From assembly GCA_016283945.1 (NCBI GenBank), contig JAEENW010000142.1, positions 1 to 8,982 of the forward strand: a DNA stretch of 8,982 nt. The letters run 5' to 3'. Numbering within the stretch: the stretch's first letter is position 1; every line of letters starts with the position of its first letter. This DNA comes from Bacillota bacterium. GTDB taxonomy: Bacteria; Bacillota; Clostridia; Peptostreptococcales; Anaerovoracaceae. Under the pieces are notes generated by a model. It was not told the origin of the DNA. It did no database searches and was given only the letters and a program-made list of their open reading frames with translations. The translations under genes and the position numbers were made by a program. Shown one piece after another: positions 1-6,347 of this stretch.

Positions 1-67
1 CGATCTCCTCGTAGAGCTCACCCTTCATCTGGGTCCCGTTTTCCATCTCAATAACGAATGTTTTCAT
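1..67 (-). CDS. Peptidyl-prolyl cis-trans isomerase, cyclophilin type (N-terminal fragment, cut by window edge)
   Basis: Only the first 22 codons are in the window. They read MKTFVIEMENGTQMKGELYE followed by EI. This matches the opening strand of short bacterial cyclophilins, where a beta strand of the form (V/T)IEMENG is followed by a K-x-ELY-E segment that leads into APKTVENF in complete proteins. The product would catalyse proline cis-trans isomerisation in the cytoplasm; no signal peptide is seen. The start is fixed by GGAG (minus strand AAAGGAGAAACC before ATG). It lies 29 nt downstream of the aldo/keto reductase stop with no terminator between, so it may be the fourth gene of that transcript. 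The catalytic core is outside the window, so the family call rests on the N-terminus only. Confidence 0.6.
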   Translation of the reverse strand, partial: MKTFVIEMENGTQMKGELYEEI

Positions 68-96
68 GGTTTCTCCTTTATGTTGACATAAAATAT

Positions 97-1278
97 TTAC
101 TTATATCTCATGAAAAGCTTGAGTATCCTCACTCCCGCGCCGTAGCCGGGGATCTGAAGATAAGCTCTGGCCTCCCTGAGCATCTTCCTTATCTCGATGT
201 GCTGCGGGCAGTGCAGCTCACACTTTCCGCAGGAGACGCAGTTCTCTGGGCCGGTGCCGTTTCCGCGTATGGCGGTGGTCATGGCGAGCTCCCTTATCCC
301 CTGGATCCTTCCGTCCAGAGCTGTACGGTTGTAGGCCGCGAATACACCCGGTATATCGACGCCGTGCGGACAGGGCATGCAGTATCTGCAGCCCGTGCAG
401 CCGACTTTCATCTTTGAACGTATGATAGCGGCGAGATCCTCGAACATAGCCCTGTCTGCTTCGCTGAGGAATCCGGGCTCGGCGTCTTCGGCCGCGGAGG
501 CGTTCTCCCTGACCATATCGATGCTGTTCATCCCAGAGAGCACGCACATTATGCCCTCCTGATCCCAGAGCCACCTGAGTCCCCACTGCGCGGGGCTCAT
601 CTTCGGCTCGTGGGCGGCTATGATCGCCGCGGCGTCCTTCGGAAGCCCCGTCGCGAGCCTGCCGCCCCTGAGAGGCTCCATTATGACGACAGGGACGCCC
701 TTCTTTCTGGCGTACTCGAGGCCTGTGCGGCCGGCCTGCGTGTTCTCGTCGAGGTAATTGTACTGGATCTGGCAGAGATCCCAGTCGTAGGCGTCGAGCA
801 GCCTGCAGAACATATCGCTGTTTCCGTGATAGGAGAAGCCAACGGAGCCTATCTGCCCCTGCCTCTTCTTCTCGTCAAGCCACTCCCTGATGCCGAGCTT
901 CTCGAGCCTCTCCCAGGCGGAGATGTCGTTGAGCATGTGCATCAGGTAGTTGTCCACATGATCGGTCCTGAGGCGCCTCAGCTCTTCGGCGAAGTACTTT
1001 TCAGCTCCCTGTACGTCCCTGAGCAGGTAGTGCGGGAGCTTGGTGGTTATGATGATATCGTCACGGATGCCGTTGCGCTCGAATATCTCGCCTATCGCGG
1101 CCTCGCTGCCGGGATAGATGTAGGCGGTGTCGTAATAGTTGACTTCGGCGCGGTAGGCCTCCATGATCTCGTTCTCGGCCTTGGAGATATCTATGCCTCC
1201 GGCCCTCTGCGTAAAGCGCATGCAGCCGTAGCCGAGGACCGAAACCTTTCTTCCGTTCTTCGCGCTCCTATACTTCAT
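97..1278 (-). CDS. Aldo/keto reductase with C-terminal 2x[4Fe-4S] ferredoxin-like domain
   Basis: This 393-residue protein has an aldo/keto reductase barrel (about residues 1-280) followed by an iron-sulfur domain (about 290-365), the layout of the COG1453 'predicted oxidoreductase' family common in anaerobes. The catalytic tetrad is visible: D50 and Y55 in DTAYIYPGSE, K80 in ITTKLPHY and H114 in YLMHML. The tail has two cysteine clusters. The first is C294-x2-C297-x2-C300-x2-C303-P, a spacing I believe usual for this family; the second is the classical C347-x2-C350-x2-C353-x3-C357-P. It probably reduces a carbonyl substrate or exchanges electrons with ferredoxin; the substrate cannot be read. 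No signal peptide or membrane segment is seen. Its ATG overlaps the end of the DUF523 gene by 11 nt, with GGAGG about 12 nt upstream inside that gene, so translation is probably coupled. Confidence 0.9.
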   Translation of the reverse strand: MKYRSAKNGRKVSVLGYGCMRFTQRAGGIDISKAENEIMEAYRAEVNYYDTAYIYPGSEAAIGEIFERNGIRDDIIITTKLPHYLLRDVQGAEKYFAEELRRLRTDHVDNYLMHMLNDISAWERLEKLGIREWLDEKKRQGQIGSVGFSYHGNSDMFCRLLDAYDWDLCQIQYNYLDENTQAGRTGLEYARKKGVPVVIMEPLRGGRLATGLPKDAAAIIAAHEPKMSPAQWGLRWLWDQEGIMCVLSGMNSIDMVRENASAAEDAEPGFLSEADRAMFEDLAAIIRSKMKVGCTGCRYCMPCPHGVDIPGVFAAYNRTALDGRIQGIRELAMTTAIRGNGTGPENCVSCGKCELHCPQHIEIRKMLREARAYLQIPGYGAGVRILKLFMRYK

Positions 1279-1864
1279 CGGTCCCTGCCCCCTCCGCCTG
1301 ATCCCCGTCCTCGTGCCGTCCCCCGGGCGGCCTGATCGGGCCTATGCTGTCTATCTCTTCCTCAGTGAGCACGGGGAATCCGCGCTTCTTCAGGAGGCCG
1401 GCGAATATGCCGTCGCCCTCGGTCAGAGTCCCGCTGAAGCTGCCGTCGTATACGGCTCCGCTGCCGCAGGCCGGGCTCCTCGCCTTGAGCACCGCAAGAA
1501 GCGCTCCGCTCTCCCTCATGGTCCTGAGGCAGACGGAGGCTCCGCGCATGTACTCGAAGCTCACGTTGCGCCCGCTGACGCTCCTGACGCCTCCGCCAGG
1601 CTGTATCTCAGACGGTTCCCTCGGAGTCGGAAGGCCTCCCGCCTGCTCCGGGCATACCGGGACCAAAGTATATCTCTGGCCGAGCGCTATGACCTCGCGG
1701 CAGGGCTTGCTCCTGCCGTCGTATCTGCAGGGCTCGCCGAGCAGGCAGGCGCTCACGAGTATGACTCTCTTCTTCGGCGGCTCCGGATCGAAGGAATGCC
1801 TTCTCCTGATGATGCCGAGGGCTGCAGCGCCGCTACCCGCCCTTCTGCGCGGCCTATCTGACAT
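1268..1864 (-). CDS. DUF523 family protein (TudS-like, probable Fe-S protein)
   Basis: The core from about residue 34 begins VILVSACLLGEPCRYDG, the signature of DUF523 (COG1683). It continues with VPVCPEQAGGLPTPREP near 68-84 and KARSPACGSG near 128-137. The family includes the thiouracil desulfurase TudS, which binds a [4Fe-4S] cluster through three conserved cysteines; C40, C71 and C133 are the likely equivalents here. C46, C55 and C112 are further cysteines. The protein has 198 residues. About 33 residues precede the usual family start, an Arg-rich stretch. I see no in-frame ATG, GTG or TTG closer to the core except a GTG inside the motif, so the extension is probably real. GAGG sits 7 nt before this ATG. 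The gene overlaps both neighbours by 11 nt. A desulfurase role is only a family-level inference. Confidence 0.85.
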   Translation of the reverse strand: MSDRPRRRAGSGAAALGIIRRRHSFDPEPPKKRVILVSACLLGEPCRYDGRSKPCREVIALGQRYTLVPVCPEQAGGLPTPREPSEIQPGGGVRSVSGRNVSFEYMRGASVCLRTMRESGALLAVLKARSPACGSGAVYDGSFSGTLTEGDGIFAGLLKKRGFPVLTEEEIDSIGPIRPPGGRHEDGDQAEGAGTDEV

Positions 1865-2654
1865 AGTAGTGCCTCGCGATCCAGCGCGATATACCGTCGA
1901 GGCTCGGAAAGACTATGCGCTCGCTCATGTTCAGCGAATCCAGCATGTCCCTGAGCTGCCAGCGCAGTTCCTTGTCGATGATGTATTTGACTGTGTTCTG
2001 AGTATTCTTGTCCAGATAGTCCTCTATGTCATCGATCCCTGACGGGATGATTGCGAAGAAGGAGTACTGGTTTACTATGCGGGGCTCAGTCGAGGGCGGC
2101 TCTATGATGACCATGGAGCGGCTTCCCATATCCTCGTCGTACTCCGACAGATCGGAGGTCACGGCGCTGAGCGTGTCGACGGAGAATACTTTGGAACGGC
2201 TGCTGTCTATGGCCTTCTGATACTTGTCCGGAAGCAGCGAGTGCAGCTCCGGGATGTCTATCTTCCAGACCATGCAGTCGTGCTTGTCCATGGTGCCCAT
2301 GTCCTCCTCCTCGGTCGCGAAGTGCAGCGCGACGAGCGGGGAGTGCGTCCAGTCGAGCAGCCTCGTGGGTAGCCCGTGATGCTGCCCGGATATCATCTGC
2401 ATCCAGACCGAGCCCTCGATTCCGGGCTCCTCCAGGACCGCGTATTTGGTGTAATTCTTGAGTATCGAAGGCTCGAGCTCTCTCGAGAGCTCTCTGCAGT
2501 TGCGCCTCAGGCTCGTGAACATGCGGAACGAGCTGTCGGAGACGCCGCGGTAAACAAAAGAGCTCCGATACCTCTTCAGCTCGGGAGCGTACTCGTCCCC
2601 GGCCAGAAGCGGCATGAGCTCTTCGACGGTTTTGATCCTGACTTCTCTGATCAA
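1854..2654 (-). CDS. FRG domain-containing protein
   Basis: The 266-residue product carries an FRG domain, named for its Phe-Arg-Gly motif. Residues 33-37 read FVYRG, and 91-113 hold the diagnostic block starting QHHGLPTRLLDWT and ending SPLVALHFA. A later conserved stretch is RIVNQYSFF at 192-200, and the C-terminus has ERIVFPSLDGISRWI near 245-259. The biochemical role of FRG proteins is not settled; relatives occur alone or fused to other modules, and I do not assign an activity. The protein is soluble with no signal peptide. The start is TTG at 2654-2652, chosen because GGAGGT (2661-2666) lies 6 nt upstream. A TTG seven codons further up lacks such a site and falls at the predicted transcription start. 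It is the first gene of the FRG-DUF523-aldo/keto reductase transcript. Confidence 0.85.
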   Translation of the reverse strand: MIREVRIKTVEELMPLLAGDEYAPELKRYRSSFVYRGVSDSSFRMFTSLRRNCRELSRELEPSILKNYTKYAVLEEPGIEGSVWMQMISGQHHGLPTRLLDWTHSPLVALHFATEEEDMGTMDKHDCMVWKIDIPELHSLLPDKYQKAIDSSRSKVFSVDTLSAVTSDLSEYDEDMGSRSMVIIEPPSTEPRIVNQYSFFAIIPSGIDDIEDYLDKNTQNTVKYIIDKELRWQLRDMLDSLNMSERIVFPSLDGISRWIARHYYVR

Positions 2655-2684
2655 GATGACACCTCCGTATTTCAATACTCTGTT

Positions 2685-2713
2685 ATTTTAGCACAACGCG
2701 GGCGGGCGCACAA
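2685..2713 (-). promoter_or_regulatory. Candidate promoter of the FRG operon
   Basis: On the minus strand TTGTGC (2708-2713) and TAAAAT (2685-2690) are separated by 17 bp. The -10 box is good (5 of 6), the -35 box weak (3 of 6). Transcription would start near 2678, giving a leader of about 24 nt with the GGAGGT site. Confidence 0.45.
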
Positions 2714-2772
2714 TAACAGACGTCCCGGGCAGGCCGCACGGGTCTAATGCCGCGGGAATTGACATAAAATAA

Positions 2773-2799
2773 GGCAGCCTCCCGCTGAGGGAGGCTGCC
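2773..2799 (-). terminator. Strong intrinsic terminator after the rubredoxin gene
   Basis: A perfect 11-bp stem (GGCAGCCTCCC, 2773-2783, with GGGAGGCTGCC, 2789-2799) has a 5-nt loop. On the minus strand it is followed at once by TTATTTTATG, a U-rich tract. The plus-strand side lacks an adjacent T run, so it works for the minus-strand rubredoxin transcript, 44 nt after its stop. It also shields the FRG promoter. Confidence 0.85.
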
Positions 2800-2843
2800 G
2801 GACGCTCTTTCCTGTCGATAGCTATCCTGCCGGATGTGCGGAA

Positions 2844-2999
2844 CTATGCTTCCTCGAACATATCCTTGGAGAGACCGCAGACCGGGCAGACCCAGTCCTC
2901 GGGGAGCTCCTCAAAGGGAGTGCCGGGCTCGATGCCGTTATCGGGATCGCCGACTTCGGGATCGTACTCATAGCCGCAGGGGCATACATACTTGCTCAT
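2844..2999 (-). CDS. Rubredoxin with a shortened first metal knuckle (CxCG)
   Basis: This 51-residue protein is a clear rubredoxin: MSKYVCPCGYEYDPEVGDPD at the N-terminus, the mid-chain PFEELPEDWVCPVCG, and an acidic end. Rubredoxins are small cytoplasmic one-electron carriers that hold a single iron with four cysteines, normally CxxCG...CPxCG. Here the second knuckle is normal (C38, C41), but the first reads C6-P-C8-G, one residue shorter than usual. I rechecked the codons (TGC CCC TGC GGC) and the frame is otherwise intact. The start is supported by AGGAGG ending 6 nt before the ATG. It lies 111 nt downstream of the flavin reductase-rubredoxin fusion, and a strong terminator follows. Likely role: electron donor to a flavodiiron protein, rubrerythrin or superoxide reductase; none of these is in the window. 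Confidence 0.9.
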   Translation of the reverse strand: MSKYVCPCGYEYDPEVGDPDNGIEPGTPFEELPEDWVCPVCGLSKDMFEEA

Positions 3000-3042
3000 A
3001 GTTAACCTCCTGATTTGCGATGCTTTAGTGTATTATCTGCAG

Positions 3043-3058
3043 GGGCCTTTGAAGGCCC
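3043..3058. repeat. GC-rich palindrome upstream of the rubredoxin gene
   Basis: GGGCCTT (3043-3049) and AAGGCCC (3052-3058) are exact inverted repeats around a 2-bp centre. Just downstream on the minus strand is GATAAT (3032-3037), a possible -10 box without a convincing -35. The palindrome could be an operator for a rubredoxin-specific promoter or a processing hairpin in a longer message. No U tract follows directly, so it is not a good terminator. Confidence 0.35.
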
Positions 3059-3110
3059 TTAAAGATCGAAATGATTTAAAAACGGACTGCTGCCGGGCCG
3101 CGGAAGCCTC

Positions 3111-3728
3111 CTATCCGGCGTATACAGGCTCGAAGTCGGACGCGGGATGTCCGCACCAGGGGCACATGAAGTCCTCGGGAAGCTCCTTTCCCTCGTACTG
3201 GAATCCGAAGATGGAGCACTTCCAGCCGACGATCTCCTTCGCTGGCTCAGACTTGGCCCTGGGCTTTATCCTGCTGTGATACTCTGCATAGCTTACCGGA
3301 GGCTCCGCGCTGAGCACCCTGGCGTCTACGACCTCGCCGATGAACAGAGTGTGGCTGCCGAGATCGATGGATTCCGTCACCCTGCAGCTGAACATGGCGT
3401 CCGCCTCGGATGCCAGATAGGGAAGTCCCCGCGAATCGCTCAGAACGGGGAAGCCCTCGAACTTGTCGACATCTCTGCCTGACTGCAGTCCGAACCTCTT
3501 GATGGTATCAAAGCTCACGGTCTGATCGAGGACCGAGAGAGTGAATATGCCGCTCTTCTTGATGAGCTCTGGAGTGAGATTGCCGTTGATGCAGGATATC
3601 GCGAGTCTCGCGGGGTCGTTTGCCGCCTGTATGCAGGTGTTGATGATGCATCCGTTGGTCTTGCCCTCATAGGACGAAGAGAGCATGCAGATGCCGTAGA
3701 TGAGATTGAAAAATGCCTTATTGTCCAT
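3111..3728 (-). CDS. Flavin reductase-rubredoxin fusion (high-molecular-weight rubredoxin type)
   Basis: The 205-residue protein joins a flavin reductase-like split-barrel domain (about 1-155, starting MDNKAFFNLIYGICMLSS, with TNGCIINTCIQAANDP near 25-39) to a rubredoxin-like tail (about 166-203). This is the architecture of Hrb of Moorella, an NAD(P)H-dependent FMN protein that passes electrons to the flavodiiron protein FprA for O2 or NO reduction. The tail reads GWKCSIFGFQYEG then ELPEDFMCPWCGHPASDFE. Three of four iron ligands are present (C171, C189, C192), but the fourth position is F174 (codon TTC, one base from TGC). Iron binding in the normal way is therefore doubtful. AGGAG precedes the ATG by about 6 nt, inside the end of the TetR gene, which it overlaps by 11 nt. 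Confidence 0.88.
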   Translation of the reverse strand: MDNKAFFNLIYGICMLSSSYEGKTNGCIINTCIQAANDPARLAISCINGNLTPELIKKSGIFTLSVLDQTVSFDTIKRFGLQSGRDVDKFEGFPVLSDSRGLPYLASEADAMFSCRVTESIDLGSHTLFIGEVVDARVLSAEPPVSYAEYHSRIKPRAKSEPAKEIVGWKCSIFGFQYEGKELPEDFMCPWCGHPASDFEPVYAG

Positions 3729-4305
3729 GCTGTCTCCTTTCGCTGATCATTCCGCCGACGCCCTTCGTGCAGATGCCGCCTATGGTCTCACGCATGAGCT
3801 CGACCGGATAATCCCTGCCGCCCCTGCTGAACCACTCGTGGAAGGTCAGAACCTCGCCGTAGAAGATGAATTTGACTGTGATATCGAGGACGTCCTCGTC
3901 GGCGTCCTTGATGCTCTTTCTCGCGACGTTTTTGGCGATCTCTATCATGGAGCCGGCTATCTTCTTCAGCAGCACCGAGCTGACGTTGATCTTGAAGAGG
4001 CTGCTGTAGAAATCGTAGTCCTTCTTCATCATATCGGCGAGCTTGTTGAAAAGTATCATCGGGTCCCTGAGGCATTCCATGACGTCAAGATCGTCGATGT
4101 TGGAGGCGAACTCCTCCGCTATGTCGTTCTCTATCTCGTCGACGAGCTGATAGATCCCCGTATAGTAATTATAAAAGGTCTTCCGGTTGATGTCGGCGAG
4201 CTCAGCGACATCCTTAACGGTGATGTCGTTGAGATCCTTCTCGGTGAGGAGCTTCGCGAAGGCGTTTCGTATAGCCCTTTTGGTCTTCAGTACTCTGCGG
4301 TCCAT
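3718..4305 (-). CDS. TetR/AcrR family transcriptional regulator
   Basis: The 195-residue protein starts MDRRVLKTKRAIRNAFAKLL and has the TetR helix-turn-helix in the next 40 residues: ITVKDVAELADINRKTFYNY. The rest is a helical ligand and dimer domain with no motif that reveals a ligand. I chose ATG 4305 over ATG 4320 because GGAGG (4314-4318) lies 8 nt before it. The upper ATG has no ribosome binding site and coincides with the predicted transcription start. It is the first gene of a unit with the flavin reductase-rubredoxin fusion, overlapping it by 11 nt, and probably represses this unit in response to a small molecule or redox signal. That role is inferred from the operon position. Confidence 0.88.
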   Translation of the reverse strand: MDRRVLKTKRAIRNAFAKLLTEKDLNDITVKDVAELADINRKTFYNYYTGIYQLVDEIENDIAEEFASNIDDLDVMECLRDPMILFNKLADMMKKDYDFYSSLFKINVSSVLLKKIAGSMIEIAKNVARKSIKDADEDVLDITVKFIFYGEVLTFHEWFSRGGRDYPVELMRETIGGICTKGVGGMISERRQHGQ

Positions 4306-4324
4306 GATATCGTCCTCCATCTGT

Positions 4325-4353
4325 ATAGTAATTCACAAATGGGGCAAAGTCAA
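4325..4353 (-). promoter_or_regulatory. Promoter of the TetR/flavin reductase/rubredoxin unit
   Basis: On the minus strand TTGACT (4348-4353) and TACTAT (4325-4330) are separated by exactly 17 bp. The -35 box matches 5 of 6 and the -10 box 4 of 6. Transcription would start near 4318, so the leader is only about 13 nt and just contains the GGAGG site. Confidence 0.65.
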
Positions 4354-4378
4354 TCGAGCGGGCCGTGAATGTGGCAAA
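4331..4378. repeat. Repeated half-sites around the TetR promoter (candidate operator)
   Basis: On the minus strand TTTGCCACATT (4368-4378) and TTTGCCCCATT (4338-4348) are direct repeats with one mismatch, 30 bp apart, about three helical turns. ATTCAC and GTGAAT (plus-strand coordinates 4331-4336 and 4365-4370) form an outer inverted pair. One copy lies in the spacer between the -35 and -10 boxes. This arrangement suits binding by the TetR protein itself, but it is not a compact palindrome, so the assignment is tentative. Confidence 0.3.
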
Positions 4379-4468
4379 ATACCAGAACTGATCAGGCCGT
4401 GATGAAAACGCCCACTTCTGCGGCTCATGCGTAGCCTTTTGCGGCTGCCGAGGGCATTTATCTCCTGC

Positions 4469-5245
4469 TCAGCCGAGGTCCTGCTGCCTCTGCCATACGC
4501 TCATTACCAGGCTGTGCGGTAGCAGCTTGACGAGAGCCTTCTGACCACGGGCTATGAAGCCGTACATGCTGACATCCTTGCCTTTTCCGGCGTCGGCCCA
4601 GGCGCGTCGCACTATGTCTTTGGGATCGTACATCGCCGCGTATTTCTTCACTATCTTTGGCTTTGAGGGATCTATCGCGCGCCCGAAGAACTCCGTCTTC
4701 GTCCAGAACGGGCAGACCGCTGTGACTCCTATCCCCCTGCCCTTCAGCTCCCTGTTGAGAGCCCTGCTGTAGCTCAGCACGAAGGCCTTGGTCGCTGCGT
4801 AGACGTTGATATACGGTATCGGCTGAAACGCGGCGACGGAGGCTATGTTGATTATCCTGGACCCCTTTGGCATATAGGGGACGCTGCTCTGGCAGAGAGC
4901 CGCCAGCGCCCTGCAGTTGAGGTCTATCATGTTGAGATTGTCGCCAAGCTCCGTGTCAAGCGTAGCCTCGAACTTCCCGAAGCCGCTCGCGTTGACAAGC
5001 AGTCCAAGCTCGGGCTCCTCTTCGGATAGCAGCTTCGCGTACGCGGAGAGGCTTTCCGGCGCGCTGAGATCCATCGGAAGAGCTCTCACAGGGAAAGGAG
5101 AGCTTCCCGAGAGCTCTTCAAGTCTTTCCTTTCTCCTCGCTATCGCCCAGACCTCGTCATATTTGCCGAAGCTGTCAAGCGTGAGCAGGAACTCCCGCCC
5201 CATGCCGCTCGACGCGCCCGTTATCACAGCTATCCGTTTTGCCAT
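4469..5245 (-). CDS. Short-chain dehydrogenase/reductase (SDR) family oxidoreductase
   Basis: This 258-residue classical SDR has a Rossmann NAD(P) site TGASSGMG at residues 9-16 and NASG at 85-88. Its catalytic residues are N110, S136, Y149 and K153 (YAATK). Arginines R37 and R38 after the second strand favour NADPH over NADH, as in many SDRs. The overall sequence resembles the DltE/YdfG-like 'SDR family NAD(P)-dependent oxidoreductase' group; the substrate cannot be predicted. A hydrophobic C-terminal part (KALVKLLPHSLVMSV) may touch membranes or form a substrate lid. The start is 4 nt after the galE stop, and its GGGAG site overlaps the galE stop codon, so it is translated with galE. No clear terminator follows in the 149 nt before the TetR promoter. 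Confidence 0.9.
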   Translation of the reverse strand: MAKRIAVITGASSGMGREFLLTLDSFGKYDEVWAIARRKERLEELSGSSPFPVRALPMDLSAPESLSAYAKLLSEEEPELGLLVNASGFGKFEATLDTELGDNLNMIDLNCRALAALCQSSVPYMPKGSRIINIASVAAFQPIPYINVYAATKAFVLSYSRALNRELKGRGIGVTAVCPFWTKTEFFGRAIDPSKPKIVKKYAAMYDPKDIVRRAWADAGKGKDVSMYGFIARGQKALVKLLPHSLVMSVWQRQQDLG

Positions 5246-5249
5246 CTTT

Positions 5250-6281
5250 CTATCTCCCGTATCCTTTCGGATTCTTCTTCTGCCAGTTCCAGCTGTCGCG
5301 GCACATGTCCTCGAGGCCCTTCTCCGCCTTCCAGCCCAGCTCGTGATCGATCTTGGACGGGTCGGACCAGTAGGCGGCGATATCGCCGGGGCGCCTTGGA
5401 CCGAAGACGTACGGTATCTCTATCCCGTTCGCCGCCTCGAAGGCCCTGACGATCTCGAGCACGGTGTATCCGCGGCCGGTTCCCAGATTATAGTCTATCA
5501 CGCTGCCGGCCTTAAGCGCACTCAAGACTGCGACGTGGCCGCTGGCGAGGTCGCAGACGTGGATGTAGTCGCGTATTCCCGTCCCGTCGGGTGTGTCGTA
5601 ATCGCTGCCGAATACGGTGAGCTTCTCGAGCCTGCCGACAGCCACCTGCGTGATGTACGGCATGAGGCCGTTCGGTATGCCTCTGGGATCCTCGCCTATG
5701 AGTCCGGAGGGATGCGCGCCGATCGGATTGAAATAGCGCAGGATGACTATGCCCCAGGGATCAGGGTCGCCGTTCCTCAGATCGGCGCCGCATAGATCCC
5801 TGAGGATCTCCTCCTGGAACCACTTGGTCCTCGCGTAGGCGTTGGCGCAGTTTCCCTTGGGAGCGTCCTCTCTGATGGGCAGGATCTCCGGGTCTCCGTA
5901 TACCGTCGATGTGGAGCTGAATATCAGCCTCTTGCAGCCGTGGCGGCGCATGACGTCCGTAAGCGTAAGCGTCCCCATCAGGTTGTTCTCGTAGTACTCC
6001 CAGGGCTTGATCATGCTCTCGCCGACGGCCTTGAAGCCTGCGAAGTGTATGACGCAGTCGATATGGTTCTCGGTGAATATCTTATCCAGAGCAGAGCGAT
6101 CCCGGATGTCAGCCTTGTAGAACGGGATATCCTTTCCAGCGATCTTCCCGGCGAGGATCACGGCCTCCTCGCTGGAATTCGAGAGGTCGTCGACGCACAC
6201 GGCGCCGTGCCCTGCGGCCAGAAGCTCTACGAGAGTGTGTGAGCCTATATATCCCGCTCCTCCTGTAACGAGTATGTTCAT
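5250..6281 (-). CDS. galE: UDP-glucose 4-epimerase
   Basis: GalE interconverts UDP-glucose and UDP-galactose using bound NAD in the cytoplasm. The 343-residue product is close in length to E. coli GalE (338). It shows GGAGYIGSH (7-15), FAGFKAVGES (80-89), NNLMGTL (99-105), FSSTSTVYG (121-129), YARTK with catalytic Y149 and K153, LRYFNPIGAHPSG (181-193) and RRPGDIAAYWSDPSK (296-310). T124 stands at the place of the active-site Ser, a permitted substitution. Y304 aligns with the gatekeeper Tyr of E. coli GalE, which suggests preference for UDP-glucose/galactose over the N-acetyl sugars. The start has GGAGG (6288-6292) 6 nt upstream. It lies 66 nt after the glycosyltransferase gene, has its own promoter, and is followed 4 nt later by the SDR gene. 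Confidence 0.95.
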   Translation of the reverse strand: MNILVTGGAGYIGSHTLVELLAAGHGAVCVDDLSNSSEEAVILAGKIAGKDIPFYKADIRDRSALDKIFTENHIDCVIHFAGFKAVGESMIKPWEYYENNLMGTLTLTDVMRRHGCKRLIFSSTSTVYGDPEILPIREDAPKGNCANAYARTKWFQEEILRDLCGADLRNGDPDPWGIVILRYFNPIGAHPSGLIGEDPRGIPNGLMPYITQVAVGRLEKLTVFGSDYDTPDGTGIRDYIHVCDLASGHVAVLSALKAGSVIDYNLGTGRGYTVLEIVRAFEAANGIEIPYVFGPRRPGDIAAYWSDPSKIDHELGWKAEKGLEDMCRDSWNWQKKNPKGYGR

Positions 6282-6308
6282 ATCGGTCCTCCATCGTCCT
6301 GCAAGAGC

Positions 6309-6337
6309 ATTATACGCTGTCCGGGGCGCGATTTACA
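6309..6337 (-). promoter_or_regulatory. Candidate promoter of galE
   Basis: A perfect TATAAT (minus strand, 6309-6314) lies 17 bp from TGTAAA (6332-6337), a weak -35 box (3 of 6). Transcription would start near 6302, 21 nt before the ATG. No terminator separates galE from the glycosyltransferase gene, so this would be an internal promoter that lets galE be made without the upstream regulator and transferase. Confidence 0.5.
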
Positions 6338-6347
6338 GAGCAATGCT

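Noticed and set aside
610..1335. Long plus-strand frame opposite the aldo/keto reductase
   Set aside because: The minus-strand protein has a full catalytic tetrad and both iron-sulfur motifs; the plus-strand translation is rich in runs of V, L and G with no recognisable motif, as expected for an antisense shadow.
83..2771. Exact 13-bp repeat TTGACATAAAATA at 83-95 and 2759-2771
   Set aside because: One 13-bp match is about what chance gives in 9 kb. The second copy is explained partly by the terminator U tract, and no gene runs on the plus strand from either.
3700..4368. Plus-strand frame opposite the TetR gene
   Set aside because: It is antisense to a clear helix-turn-helix regulator and has no motif or ribosome binding site of its own.
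4917..5795. Plus-strand frame opposite the SDR and galE genes
   Set aside because: It spans the junction of two well-recognised minus-strand genes and its translation shows low-complexity serine runs.
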